Assembly (NCBI GenBank): GCA_029378245.1
Contig: JARKIF010000104.1
Span: forward strand, 1 to 64,000
Source: Roridomyces roridus
Lineage: Eukaryota > Basidiomycota > Agaricomycetes > Agaricales > Mycenaceae
Length of the DNA stretch: 64,000 nt
Direction of reading: 5' to 3'
A program made the translations under genes and the position numbers. Each line of letters opens with the position of its first letter. Position 1 is the first letter of the stretch. The notes beneath the pieces are model-generated. The model saw only the letters and a list, made by a program, of their open reading frames with translations. It searched no databases and was not told where the DNA came from. Below, piece after piece: positions 1 through 10,654 of the stretch.

Positions 1-581
1 AGCTGAGGTTACCAGTGAGATGACGCATCAAACGTCGCGAGGACTACTGACCGTTGTAGACGAGATGCCTTGCGTGAGGATCGCAGTAGCCCCAGGAGAC
101 GGCTGCTCGTGGACGGGTGCTGCCTCGACGGGGAAGAACGTTGCAACGGTACACAAGACGGGGACGGCGGCGGTGAGCTTCATGGAGGGAGTGTGTCGAG
201 ACTAATCAAGTATAGCAACGCGCAGCGCTGGAAAGGAAGGGAAGGTCAGCGAATGGATGAGTGGGTACGTGGTTCCAGTTAAATGTGGTCGAGCTGATCT
301 GTTGCTGCCTCCACCATCTACTTATCCTGGTGCGAACTTTCATCTGTCCATCGCATCGCTGCGGCGAATGGAATCAAGATATCTGCAAGATGGTTCATGT
401 ATCAAGCAAACTATTTCCGTCATGCGATCATGTCTCACAGAGCCGCCAGCTGATTTCCCAGAATACAGCATTCCCGGCGTTTCTGCCGCCTGAAATGTCG
501 TCTTCGCACACCACGGAGATTGCTCTTCCGGGTCGAGCCCCACTCTCCCACTCCCTCCTCCCGCTCCCTCACTGCTCAATC
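1..581. other. 5' flank, no supported gene
   Basis: Only short overlapping open frames without recognisable motifs are present. The last part before position 582 is CT-rich (542-575), which is common just upstream of basidiomycete start codons, so it is read as the 5' untranslated region of the receptor gene. Nothing else was identified. Confidence 0.5.
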
Positions 582-1694
582 ATGTCCTCCAGTGGCCTAG
601 TCGCCGCGCCGTTCGTTGCATCCTTCCTTATCTTAGTCACTATACCGCACCACTGGCGGGTGCGAAACTGCGCTACACTCTCAATAATCGCATGGTTGCT
701 CGCGTTCAACTTGGTCTACGGCGTCGACGCCGCGATTTGGTCTGGCAATGTTGACATTGTCGCACCTGTGTGGTGTGATATAGGTGCGTATCTTGCGGCG
801 TATGTCTTCACTTCCTCTGACTGAATCCGTCGCCGGGTTGTAGCCACCAAGATAATCTTGGGAGCAAAGACGAGTATCACGGGTTGCAGTCTATGCTTGG
901 CTATGCAGCTCCATCGGATCGCCAATTGCGCTGTTCGGCCTCGCGGATATAGGGACCGCGTAGCGGAGTTGGCACTTTGCTGGGGCTTTGCTTTCATGAT
1001 AATGGGACTCCGTGAGTCCACCATCCAAAGCCGGCTTTCCTAAGACCTTGCAGATTACATCGTCCAAGGTCACCGCTTTGACATCATCCAAGATTTAGGC
1101 TGTTGGCCTACGATCTACGTATCCTGGCCTTCAGTCCTGATTCTCACAGTCCCCCAACTCAGCGCGGCTATCCTCGCACTCGTTTACTCCACCCTGGCTT
1201 TCGTGGAAATCTACCGCCGGCGGCGGACCTTCCGCACGGTGTTGGCAAAGTGCGACACAGGGGCAGGTCGGGCCCTCACCCTGGCACAATACTTCCGCCT
1301 CCTCCTCACGGTGTTCTTTCTGGGCTCGTACAACGTTGTCCTCATCTCTGTCAGCGCGTCGGATGATTACGCACATGGTCTCGAGCCGTGGACAAATTGG
1401 ACCGACATTCATTCGGGGTTCTCGATCATCGGACAGTGGACCCCAAAGGACCTCGGCCCTGTGGATTGGCGTTACATATACGCGTTTTGGTTGGCGGTGC
1501 CACTCACTGGGTTGTTGTTTTTTGTTATATTTGGGATTGGGGCGGAGGCGAATAGAGAGTATGGGGCTATTTGGAAGGCAGTGACTTGCTTGTTTTCGAG
1601 GAGAACTGGGAGGTGCGGTGGAGCTGAGGTCGAGGATTCACCATATGAATTACCTCCGCTAGAGCAGTTGCCAGCTCTTACTTGGGAGGTCTAG
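582..1694 (+). CDS. STE3-like pheromone receptor (GPCR)
   Basis: A seven-transmembrane G-protein-coupled receptor of the fungal STE3 (class D) family, which binds lipopeptide pheromones at the plasma membrane and signals through a heterotrimeric G protein. The model has three exons: 582-783, 844-1011 and 1054-1694. The introns are 60 and 42 nt, and the product is 336 aa. Family signatures are readable in order: PFVASF near the N-terminus, WRVRNCATLSIIAWL, the GVDAAIW segment, PVWCDI ending exon 1, TKIILGA opening exon 2, and HYIVQGHRFDI across the second splice. The last membrane span is near AFWLAVPLTGLLFFVIFGI. The cytoplasmic tail after the last helix is short, about 60 residues. Agaric genomes carry many STE3-like receptors outside the mating-type locus. 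No lipopeptide pheromone gene or homeodomain pair is visible here, so a mating role is not shown. Confidence 0.9.
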
Positions 1695-2385
1695 ACGAAT
1701 GAAATTTGATGCTTCTGAGCATGCGTCCCACATATGAGATTTTACATCAGAAATCGAAGGGAGGTGCTGTGCACTCCTGAGCCACAAATCATCATCTCAT
1801 CTGAGTATATCGATCTGCTACTCCCAGGGACCTGTAGCTGGTGATCGGATGGAAGCATGAACTATTCCTGAAGTCTGTTGAAACTGGGCGAGAAACTTTC
1901 AGGCTGGTTTTCTGTTCATGATTGTCTCACCATTCGTGTGTGCGTCGAGCTATTATAGTTGAGAATCAGTCGTTTAGTGATGAAGCTTCGAGTTGATCGA
2001 TCGGACTGTGGGATGCCGAGTTGCCGACCCAGCGAAAGTGAGAATCTTGTGTTTTTTCATCTCATGTGTCAAACACCGCAGTGTCAATCTTTTGTGTTTT
2101 CGAGCAGCGACGCACATTCGTCAGAAGATCTTCGGGCCTCATCACAGTTCGAGGATACCATCATCTGAGATTGAAAGAATGGTGATGCAACGAACATCGT
2201 ATCCAGATGTATTGATACAGCTACAAGTTGAGCGCCGTTGGATTTAAGCAAGCGCACAGGTGCGGAATCTTTGTTCTGTTAGCTGGCGCGAGCGCGAGCA
2301 TCAAGTTTCTTCACAATTCTTTCTCCACCGCTCTTTCCTTCAATCATTCCTTCATCGGTCGTTTCCTGCCCCCCACAACCACGCC
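1695..2385. other. Intergenic, nothing recognised
   Basis: AT-richer spacer between the receptor and the small secreted-protein gene. It was searched for short frames ending in a CaaX box, as expected of a pheromone precursor next to a receptor. None was found on either strand. Confidence 0.5.
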
Positions 2386-2634
2386 ATGCGCTTTCTGGTC
2401 CTCTTGTACATCATACTTCCCACTGTCCTCGCAGTGCCATTGCCATTGCCTGTCCACCACCATCCAAACCACCCAGAGGGGAATCCCACGCCGTGGACAG
2501 CAGGCGAAGTAAGCCGCTCTTGTTTCTGGACACACGGATACTGAGATCTGCCTGTTTGTCTGTTCCAGAGACCGGCGCCACATGGACAGGAGCTTGAACC
2601 GATCAAGAATCGGCTGCCTCCCGGGTCGATTTAG
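2386..2634 (+). CDS. Small secreted protein, unknown function
   Basis: A 62-aa predicted secreted peptide of unknown function. Exon 1 is 2386-2508 and exon 2 is 2569-2634, separated by a canonical 60-nt GT-AG intron. The N-terminus MRFLVLLYIILPTVLA is a clear signal peptide with likely cleavage after Ala16. The mature part is rich in proline and histidine (PLPLPVHHHPNHP) and has no cysteines. It does not end in CaaX, so it is not a classical basidiomycete pheromone precursor, although it lies 700 bp from a pheromone receptor. The start is the first ATG after a CT- and C-rich leader. Small size and lack of homology are the main reasons for caution. Confidence 0.45.
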
Positions 2635-2784
2635 GGTCAATGTTGGACTGCAGCTGTGAACGTAGTTTGTGCGCAAAATGATCATCGAGTGCTCCAACCG
2701 CTGTTAATATGTTCAGACACGGAGCGCGGGAGAAAGTTTCTCAAACTTTGGGATTTCGCTTGGTCACCTTTCCGGAGAAAAATT

Positions 2785-3180
2785 GAATGGCACTTCCTTA
2801 GTGCATAACCGGTGGTTGAAAATGATCAATGGTGCACTGCAAAGAGACCGGATACTCACCGACAAAAGAAAATTGGGTACAATGAGCTTCCATAAACAGG
2901 TAGTTCTGAACACCTGGAGTGGGATTCTGCTGGATGAAGATTCACTGCCGGATGATTGGATTAAAGTACGGGGGGTTTTAGTGGGTATTCTGCCATTAAG
3001 AGAAGGTATTGGATAACACACACACATGCAGGAGTCCCACACTGGTTAGACCGTGCATAAAGGCATTTCCTCCTGAGCGGCTTACTTTCCCGGCTTATAT
3101 ACTGGTTTATCTTTTTCCAGTGACACCAGCGGATGTGTACAAGAATGCTTCTGCAGACTTATATGCATTATCAAACGCTC

Positions 3181-3213
<33 letters not shown>

Positions 3214-3227
3214 ATGGCACTTCCTTA
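2785..3227 (+). mobile_element. 5'-truncated non-LTR retrotransposon copy with target duplication and poly(A)
   Basis: The 16-bp sequence GAATGGCACTTCCTTA occurs at 2785-2800 and again at 3212-3227. Between them lies a segment (2801-3211) that ends in an uninterrupted run of about 30 A. Target duplication plus 3' poly(A) is the signature of target-primed reverse transcription. The insert encodes, in one frame from about 2811 to 3016, a peptide with WLKMINGALQRDR, VVLNTWSGILLDE and DDWIKVRGVLVGI. This resembles the C-terminal end of the reverse-transcriptase/RNase H polyprotein of agaric LINE-like elements. The copy is therefore a dead, heavily 5'-truncated insertion. The family assignment is from memory of the motif; the insertion signature is read directly. 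Confidence 0.75.
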
Positions 3228-3275
3228 TGGACAAGCCAGGAGTCGAACCCATGTGCACAAACTTGTCCGTGACTA
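3228..3275 (-). other. tRNA-like B-box hairpin
   Basis: Read on the minus strand, this contains GGGTTCGACTCC, a good match to the Pol III B box. It is bracketed by GGACAAG and CTTGTCC, which can pair perfectly over 7 bp. The spacing (about 40 nt) is too short for a full cloverleaf, so this is a tRNA fragment or tRNA-derived relic rather than a tRNA gene. The retrotransposon insertion lies directly beside it. Confidence 0.3.
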
Positions 3276-3339
3276 GGCTCGAATGGACATTTCTATCGTT
3301 TCCTCCATGAAGGGCATCCGTCTGCCGAGGCGCCTCGGC

Positions 3340-3900
3340 AGACCCAATCCGAGCTTCGGGCGGGGTCTGCCTGGGTCTGCCTGGGTCTGCCTGTGTCCGT
3401 TCAGGTCTGCCCCAACTCCCTCGATTCAACTTAGCGTCACTGGACGCCGACTCGCTGGATTTTGGTTGGATTCTCATCCGCCATCTGGCAGGTGTCAGTG
3501 AGGCGGTGCATGGTCGGGTGCTGTCTCTTTGTCCGTTCCCATGTGATAAGCGAGGTAAATCTCCGCCCTCCATCCGCAGTCCTTTGTCTGCAGCGACGGA
3601 GATCAGGTTTAACCTCGAGTTGGTCTCACCGTTTCAGTGGCAACCGTGGTATTTATAACTGATGTACACCAATTAATTACTTGTAAGTATACGGACCGAG
3701 CGGCGGCGAGTACGAACCCAAGTGTGGCCCCAACCTGGGGCCCGACCTGGGCAGAGTCTGCCCGGAGGGACATGGACCCCACCTAGGCAGACATAGCCCG
3801 ACCTAGGCCCAGTTGGGTCGGGCAGACCTCGCTTAGGCACATCGGCAGACCTCGGCAGACATAGCCCGATCTAGGCAGGGTCTGCCTAGGGGGCCACGGA
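3340..3900. repeat. GTCTGCC-type GC-rich simple repeats
   Basis: The 10-mer GGGTCTGCCT is repeated in tandem around 3363-3392. The same core, with its complement GGCAGAC, recurs at 3321-3345, 3412-3420 and throughout 3750-3895, together with CTAGGCAGA and CCCGACCTAGG. The two orientations create many potential stems. No coding capacity is visible. Confidence 0.6.
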
Positions 3901-3995
3901 ATGCAGTGATTGGTGAGCCCGATTAGTCTCGTTTCCAGACCTTATCGGGCAACGCGCTCGGACAACTACCGGGGATTTCGGATGTCAGAATTTGT

Positions 3996-4079
3996 TCCGA
4001 GGCAGATTTGATGAGAAAAACGATGGCCGCGCGTTGCCCTAGAAGTCCCGCTGCTGATTTGTATCAAATCTGCCTCGGA
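3996..4079. repeat. 17-bp perfect inverted repeat (hairpin)
   Basis: TCCGAGGCAGATTTGAT at 3996-4012 is the exact reverse complement of ATCAAATCTGCCTCGGA at 4063-4079, with a 50-nt loop. The arm contains the GAGGCAGA core seen in the neighbouring simple repeats, so it may belong to the same repeat family. It has no flanking poly-T tract to suggest a Pol III transcript. Confidence 0.7.
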
Positions 4080-4979
4080 TCATGTCACCGGCAGCCATAA
4101 GATCTGGAGCCGAGATTAGGGCCCGATTTGACTGACGTTGAATGAACAGGGAACCCCTGGGAACCTTCCTCGAAGTTGACAGTTGTGAACTGATGCCTAG
4201 GCTTGAAGGAGAGGAATGAACCGATCAACGAACATGTTGTAAGTGACAGTAAGTCTGTACACTGACTCGGAAAAAGTAATGGATCACGCATGGTTCCAAA
4301 TTGTTTGATGCATTGCTTCACAGCCACGCCACTTCTGGGCAATGTTAAGGTCTTCGAAGGAAGCTTATAGGGTCTAGTATATACCCGTAAAATATTGAGT
4401 TGCCTGACACTCTCCTTGCTGTACCAGAGTGATCACAAAAATGAAAGTGATCCATTTTAAAATCTGGTTTCCATCAAATCCGCGTGTTTGATCTTTTATC
4501 CGGACTCAATGCGGCAGGGGCAACTGGAAATTGGACTGGATGATAATTTGATGTCTGTTGAGCAATTCTGGGCCCAAAAATCCGGTCTCAAGTGGGTTGG
4601 TTGTGAAGCCCTTGGTCAATGAAGTGGTGACCACTAATACGGCAAAGGTGCCCATGGCCCGCCAGTAGTCTTTAATGAGAGGTCTCAAGCATGTATAGGA
4701 CAACTCTCCCAATACTAAGGAGTGCCCCAATTACACAGGCAAGGTGACTGTGACCACCTCACACCCTATCAGGGTCGAAGAACTTCAACCACCGTTTGGC
4801 TACGGCTCTTTGGTGGCCTCGATCTTGAAATGGGGCCTTGCACGGTGTGAAAATCCGGCTGAATACAGTAGATGTGGGTCACTGAGTTACACCTAGAGTG
4901 CAAGAAAGGCAACTCATGCCGACATGCATGGTGGGTGGTTGCCTGATGTTGATTTTTGCATGATGTAATGTCCGTGCCG

Positions 4980-5620
4980 GAGGATAGGACAAAGGGCCGG
5001 AACCAGAGGTCGGAGGTCGGAGGGTCGGAGGTCGGAGGACCGTGGGATGATGACCGAAGGTGATCCGGATGAGGTGAACGCTACTCGGAGGGAGAGCGCA
5101 CCAACCACTTGACTTCCGAGAGAGGATTACTCGGAGACTAGATGGCACAGAGGAGTTGTGGAGGCAACACACGTTAATTAACTACTGAGGTACATCAAAG
5201 TCGTATCGCCTATATATACTAAGTAAGTATGACACGACCTAATGGAGTCAGAAGTATGAAAGACAATAAGATCTATACTACAATAATAAGAGAGAAGAAG
5301 ATAAAGATAATCACAATAAGGGAAACGCTCAGAAGAACTTCATTGCGTGAAAACCCTATAGGATTGTGCAATACGAACAGATCGGATGCATCAAGGTCGG
5401 AATGTCCGGATCAGTCGGAAATGATCCGAACCGGAGGAGTCGGAAGGTCCAAGGGAGAGTCGGGAGAGTTGGACATGCATGGATATAACAACGTAAGATT
5501 GTGCAATATGACGTGATCGAATGCATCTTGGATGGAAGAGGCCGGAAGGTCGGAGGGACCGGAGGGCCCAGAGGGATCGGAGGGCCCGGAGGGATCGGAG
5601 GGCCTCGGATCGAAGTCGGG
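4980..5620. repeat. Two GGTCGGAGG arrays
   Basis: Imperfect tandem copies of GGTCGGAGG occupy about 5007-5040. A related array of GGAGGGATCGGAGGGCC units occupies about 5545-5612. Between them is AT-rich sequence with TATATATA (5211-5218) and single rearranged motifs such as GGTCGGAATGTCCGG. No gene is seen. The paired arrays may be parts of one repetitive element. Confidence 0.6.
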
Positions 5621-8033
5621 ATGACATGGATATAACACATGATCTGTATATACAGCCTGAGCAAGGAGCCTCCCAACAGCCCCCATAAGCCATATTTCTG
5701 GGTCTTGATTGATCAGTTGTGCTCTTTGGGATCCTATGAGATGCCTAGAAGATGCACAGACTCGATGGTGTGATGGTTGACCCTATGGGAAAATCCGGCC
5801 ACAGATCAATGCTGAAAAACAACACTGTCTGGTGTCAGGGCATATATGTAGCTCTGTTCCTGTACCTGGGAGATTGGATTAATGGAGTAGAGTATCCTAG
5901 GCTTCATCCTGGTCAGTTTCTGTATGGCATTGACACTCACGACACCTGAGAACAAGTGCCAAACTTTCAACCCAATGTTCAGCTTGGCAATGAAAATTGA
6001 ATGGAGGACTCTGGACATTGAATTTCCACTTTTTGAGGTCAACTAAGCTTTTCTAGCATCCATGAGCTCCCACTGACAAGTTATACCATACAGGTAGGGG
6101 ATCCTGGGCACGCAGGAGGATTATTTTACTGATTTCTTCCTTTGATGTTTCTGAGTCCCTGAGCAGGCCGGAAATGCACTCCTTTGGGTCACAGATGGAA
6201 GAAGAGATAGTGAAGAGAAGTTGTACAACATTTTAGCTCATTTGGGCCAGTCGTTGCAGTGTTTCACACCAAATAGTGTGGGTCAACCAAATGCAGAATA
6301 ACAAATGGATCACATGTTCGCGTTTGACACGCCACCGAAGCCGAACAAAGCCGATTTCGGACTCTGATTTGTACCTGCTGATAATAGCCCTCCTAGTGCT
6401 CCTACTACACCCCACAACCAGTTTCCAATGTCCCTCCATCAGGTTTGACACCGCGTCCAATTTTCAAGATCTGGTGATCCATTACTTTTTCCGAGTCAGT
6501 GTATTCATTTGTTTGCCGTTGTGTTTTGATAGTATCGTGCATCATGCCGCATTGTCGTCCGATCACACGTGCGTCCCGCATCACTTGACCTGACTCCAGC
6601 ATCTCGATTCTCCCGCTTCCCGCTTCCCGCCCTTCGCCGCTCCCACCCTCTTCGACGATCTTTCTCAGGCTGTAGCATTCCTCCGATGGCCCTCGGCTCT
6701 TCCGCGCTCCCAATACTGTCGTTTTGACCTGCATGGGCTGGCCGGAAAAAGTATGAGAGGAACACCCGAATGCGATCAAAGTTCTCGCCACTCGTCTCTC
6801 ACCTTGTGTGCTGTTCTATGGCTGGCGGTGGAATGCCATTTTCTCCGGCTTCTTCTTCTCCTCTCACGGTCTCTCCCAGCACTTCACACACTCGGGGCAC
6901 CCAGTGCCGTCTCTCTGTTCGCCGGACTCATCGTTCTAATTGCACCGCCCAATGCCGCCGGCAGACACTCACGCATATAGCGGCAACTCCTCAGTTGACA
7001 GATTTCGCTCGTTCTTCGTCTCGTTCGTGTGAGCTCGTCCTCGGCTTATCACATCCCGGCGCGGCTCAAACTCTTGGACACTTTTGGACGGGTGTATATT
7101 TGCTGGGCTCCTTTGACCGATAATAATACTGTCTTTCTCTCTCGGTGTCCGCACTGGTCCGATAACGTCCCCAGTTCCCACCATCATCGAAGCATAGTCT
7201 GATCATCCCGTCCAACCCTCGGCAACGGGAAACGCTCTTAGGCCGACCTTATTCTCGTTGCTCACAATGCTGCGAGATGCATTCCCGGCGCTAAACCATA
7301 CTCGCTATGTTCTGTATGCCGTCGCCCAAACAACGCTATCGACCCCATCACTGGAGTAGAGTGGATTGATATGATGGTCGTCAGCCTTGGAGCTTCCCGG
7401 ATCTCTCAAAGACGACGTCCGTGTATGCGCACTGGGCAGAATTAAATGAAGGTTCCTGGCTCCCACTCCCACTCCATCAGCAACAGGCGCTCGCGCTAAC
7501 TTCCAGTCGGCGTTCCTCGACACTTCTTCAAGTTCTCGAGGGATTGGAGCCCCGCTGTACACACTACAAGACCGGCTCTTCTTCGCCCACGCACGATGTA
7601 ATTCAAGACTCTTCGTGCAGATCCCACTCCAATTGCTTCTCTAATTACGGCCATCACCGCTCATCTCCCATTCTAAATCTACCCTCCGTTCACCCGGTAT
7701 CCGTGGGAAGCGACTATTCCTTGGCTCAATGCAATGAGACACACTTCTCGCCGCCTTGACTCGCGATTCAGACTGGGACTTGAGCATGGAGCTGTCTCTC
7801 CCTGCGTGGCCTCCACACATGTCGACTACCTCACCTCGGCCCTCAGCTCAATCCGGTGCTGATATCTCTCCAACAAGTACCGCGATCGGCATGCTGTAAC
7901 CACAGCGAGGTAATAAATAGATCAATGGAACCGGTGCTCGGGTGAGAATGTGGGTCACTTAAAGAAGGCACCGACACGTCTGTGCTCCTTGGCTCATTCG
8001 TTCCCCTTCCCTTCCTCTCGCCTGGTGCCCGCC
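5621..8033. other. Gene-poor region, possible coding relics
   Basis: No gene model could be built. The stretch around 7640-7900 has a codon-like look (a frame reading WEATIPWLNAMRHTSRRLDS), but it is interrupted on both sides and matches no family I recognise. A decayed gene is possible. The final 100 bases are CT-rich and form the leader of the next gene. Confidence 0.35.
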
Positions 8034-9534
8034 ATGGTCTGCCTCACCCTCGATTTCGCGGAATTCGAGGCCAACTGGAATCAAATGCTGTATCAGATTT
8101 CCGCCACTTTCGTACGCCGTCTGTTGGAGAGGAAATCAATATCTGACGAAATGTTTAAAGTCTATGTTGTTGTTGTATGGTATACCGTCTCTCCCTCTCA
8201 CTCGTCTGGTCCTGCTGATACCCCGCCTGAATCCAGCACTGTACCTTATCCTATTCATCTTCAGTATATACACATTATATCGACAAAAGCCCGCCGGACG
8301 CCGCTTTTTTATCATCATCTCGGGGCTCATGTTCCTCCTGGGCACCTGCGACGTCGTCTTCTCGGTCCTCCTCGTCGGCATCGCTGTGAAAGTCAACAAG
8401 GCGCAGGTTTACGGTTCCAGCGATTACTCGCATCTGTTGCAGCTGTACAACACCTTCTTTATCATCGATGCGATCGTGATGGTAGCTAACAAGTGAGTGT
8501 TGCCTTTCCTTTTTGATTTCGACTGACAACGACGCTAGCTTGGTCACCGACGTGTTATTCGTGAGTTTTCGTATTCCTAACCGTTCTCGTCTTATAGACT
8601 ACCTTCCAGACATATCGCTGTTACTACGTGTGGGGAGCCAGGAAGTGGGTCATCGTCGGGCCGGTGCTGGGGATGGTCGCAACAGTTGGTGAGCAATCAT
8701 GATCAACCCGCTGGTTACCACACATCTCAACCAACTCTATACAGCTACGGGTTCTCTCACGGCCACCGGGAGCGAGAGTTTACCAGAAATACTCTTTCTG
8801 TCTCCGTACATCTCCGCTCTTGCGACCAGTGTGCTTTTAGTTGGGTTAACAGGTGCGATGATGTTTTGAATGAATGACTGAATACTAGCTCACCGTTTGT
8901 AGCGGGACGAATCTGGTACATCCGAAATGCCGCCAGCACACGAGTGGGCAGCCAGAATTTCTCTCCTCCCCGGGATAGTGTCATCGCCATCATGTACGTG
9001 TGCATCCCTCTTGCCTCCTCCCGTATAAATCCAATTGGCCACGCAGAATTGAATCTGGTGCAATTTATTGCGCGGCCATCGTGGTATGGGTCGTTTCCCA
9101 ATCCATCATTTACCACTTCCCCAACGACGGACCGGAATCTGTGAGTTTTTAGTATTCTGCGGAACGCCCGAACTGAGAAATTGAGGTGTACATTTTCTTC
9201 GGGGTCGCCACGGGCGTATGGTCGCAGATAGTCGTCAGTATTCCTATTAGTGATTTCAGCAACTTGAATTGGAATTGATTACCGCCCACAGAACATCGCA
9301 CCCACACTAATCCTCGTGCGCATCGGGGTGAACCGTCTCCGCTGGGCAGACGACACCACCCTCCGACCCAGCCGTGACACAGGGCCGGGGCCGGGGCCGG
9401 CGAGTGGTGGTACCGGTGCCCTCGTCCCGATGACGTTCCGTCGCAATTCAGTCATTCCGCATGCGGTGGACGTCGATTTTAATGCTGCAATGGAGATGAA
9501 TATTTCGCCGGTGAGGGGGGATAAGGCGTGGTAG
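8034..9534 (+). CDS. Seven-transmembrane GPCR-like protein (basidiomycete family)
   Basis: A plasma-membrane-type protein with seven predicted helices, belonging to a large uncharacterised agaric family. Ten exons give 345 aa: 8034-8111, 8161-8179, 8237-8492, 8539-8560, 8610-8688, 8745-8852, 8903-8993, 9047-9140, 9186-9233 and 9292-9534. All introns are GT-AG and 45-58 nt, and the frame is continuous across every junction. Two exons are only 19 and 22 nt. Readable family motifs are TYRCYYVW, LTAGRIWYIRN, IIESGAIYCAAIVVW and NIAPTLILVRIG. The last is the end of the seventh helix, followed by a hydrophilic Pro/Gly-rich tail. It is not an STE3 protein. Ligand and role are unknown. The start is the first ATG of the frame, after a CT-rich leader. 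Confidence 0.85.
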
Positions 9535-9589
9535 CGTGTAGATATACGGATGATCGCTATTGTGTCGATAGACCAAACACGGAAGAGAG

Positions 9590-9735
9590 AAGTTAAGACC
9601 GGAGAGGCCCTGGCACACAGGCTTTTAGTCGGACTTTTCCAGCAGGTATTGGATGATGTGGGGAAAATGCAAAGTAACTGCGCGTGGCGGTGAACTTGTA
9701 CCATGGTGATTGTCGAAAGAATCGTGAAGGAAAGT
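9590..9735 (+). pseudogene. Decayed copy of the ORF at 10331-10612
   Basis: In one frame this reads RLLVGLFQQVLDDVGKMQSN, which aligns with KLLVEVPRRVLDEVGKIKSK in the ORF 730 bp downstream, before running into a stop codon. At the nucleotide level the similarity continues for about 110 bp. It is an old duplicate that has lost its frame. The U2 snRNA gene lies between the two copies. Confidence 0.55.
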
Positions 9736-9792
9736 AAGTATGATGGGGGATATCACGTGTACCATCCTCGCGCACGGACCAACCTCAAAATG

Positions 9793-9798
9793 TATAAA
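9793..9798 (+). promoter_or_regulatory. TATA-like box of the U2 snRNA gene
   Basis: TATAAA lies about 26 bp before the inferred 5' end of the U2 RNA, a normal spacing for a Pol II TATA element. There is no T-rich terminator directly after the RNA that would suggest Pol III. Confidence 0.55.
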
Positions 9799-9818
9799 GG
9801 CAACCACCCTCCGTCCAG

Positions 9819-10010
9819 ATTCCTTACCACTCTGGCCTTTTGGCTTAGATCAAGTGTAGTATCTGTTCTTAATAGTTTAACAACTATTATGGAGCCACCG
9901 GCTCCATATAACTTGTTATCTAATTTTTGCCGCCCTTGTCCTTGTGCTCTGCTTGCACCACTTGGACGCGATGACCTTGCCGCTGCACTACTGGCTTGTG
10001 TTGTCACGGG
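9819..10010 (+). ncRNA. U2: U2 spliceosomal snRNA
   Basis: U2 snRNA pairs with the intron branch point in the spliceosome. The near-invariant 5' region is intact: GGCCTTTTGGCTTAGATCAA, then GTGTAGTATCTGTTCTT, with the branch-point recognition sequence GTAGTA at 9856-9861. Stem-loop IIa (AATAGT/ACTATT) follows, then IIb (GGAGCC/GGCTCC), then the Sm site AATTTTTG at 9922-9929. Stem-loops III (GTCC/GGAC with GTGC/GCAC) and IV come next. The loop CTGCACTAC in stem-loop IV resembles the U2B'' binding loop. The 5' end is inferred from homology and the 3' end (about 10005-10010) from the end of stem-loop IV. All functional elements are preserved and a TATA box is present, so it looks like a working gene rather than one of the common U2 pseudogenes. 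Confidence 0.92.
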
Positions 10011-10152
10011 ACCCCTTTCCTTCTCTTTGCTGCGCGCTTTGGGCGCCCGATTCTCGGGTGGCTTTCAGACGTAGCAAATGGATTGATTGGTTTCTGCCGC
10101 TTTCGTATCGTTTGTCGCTGGGCATTGTGCAATCAATGCCTGACGAGCTGCT

Positions 10153-10193
10153 CTACTTGTTCGTCAGTTATACTACAGTCTGCTCCCGAGACT
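10153..10193. repeat. 41-bp copy of the hairpin element found at 37.1 kb
   Basis: CTACTTGTTCGTCAGTT, then a diverged stretch, then AGTCTG and TCCCGAGACT recur with few changes at 37137-37176. There they form the loop and right arm of a perfect hairpin. Here the left arm is missing. Confidence 0.6.
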
Positions 10194-10330
10194 TGCGAGC
10201 TACTTACATGATCCCTACTTGAACTGTTTCGATAGACCCGCGACGGAAGCTGCTGTTGAACTCAAGCCCTCCCTTCAGAGGCGCATCAATCCTCATCCGA
10301 CAGTGACATCCATCAGACCCGCCCTGCGAC

Positions 10331-10612
10331 GTGTCCTCCGTCGCACGCAAGCTTTTAGTGGAGGTTCCCCGGCGGGTGTTGGATGAGGTGGGTAAAATCA
10401 AGAGTAAATGCGAGGCCGTGGACTTGTTAGTATGGTGGGTGGACACGTATTTGTCGAGGGACAGTATGTTTTCCAAGCTGGTGGATGAGGAGGGGCGCGA
10501 GCGGTTCATTGTTGTTTATGAAGAACTGCGGATGCTGGCGTTGGGAGACCGAAATTTCGTCGTTCGGATGGCTGCGCTGGAGAAAATGCGTGTGGGGAGT
10601 GATTTTTTGTGA
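10331..10612 (+). CDS. Unidentified ORF fragment
   Basis: An open frame of about 93 codons without an ATG at its 5' end, so it is an exon or a truncated gene. It is rich in charged residues and helical in character (LVEVPRRVLDEVGKIKSKCE, then FIVVYEELRMLALGDRNFVV). A diverged second copy at 9590-9735 has lost its frame. The preserved frame here compared with the decay there suggests recent constraint on this copy, but no family was recognised and no upstream exon could be joined with confidence. Confidence 0.35.
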   Translation: MSSVARKLLVEVPRRVLDEVGKIKSKCEAVDLLVWWVDTYLSRDSMFSKLVDEEGRERFIVVYEELRMLALGDRNFVVRMAALEKMRVGSDFL

Positions 10613-10654
10613 TAGATCTAGACTGTACGAATGAATTGAGCCCGCGTGTTCAAT

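Noticed and set aside
1..2700. Mating pheromone precursor near the STE3-like receptor
   Set aside because: No short frame ending in Cys-aliphatic-aliphatic-X was found on either strand.
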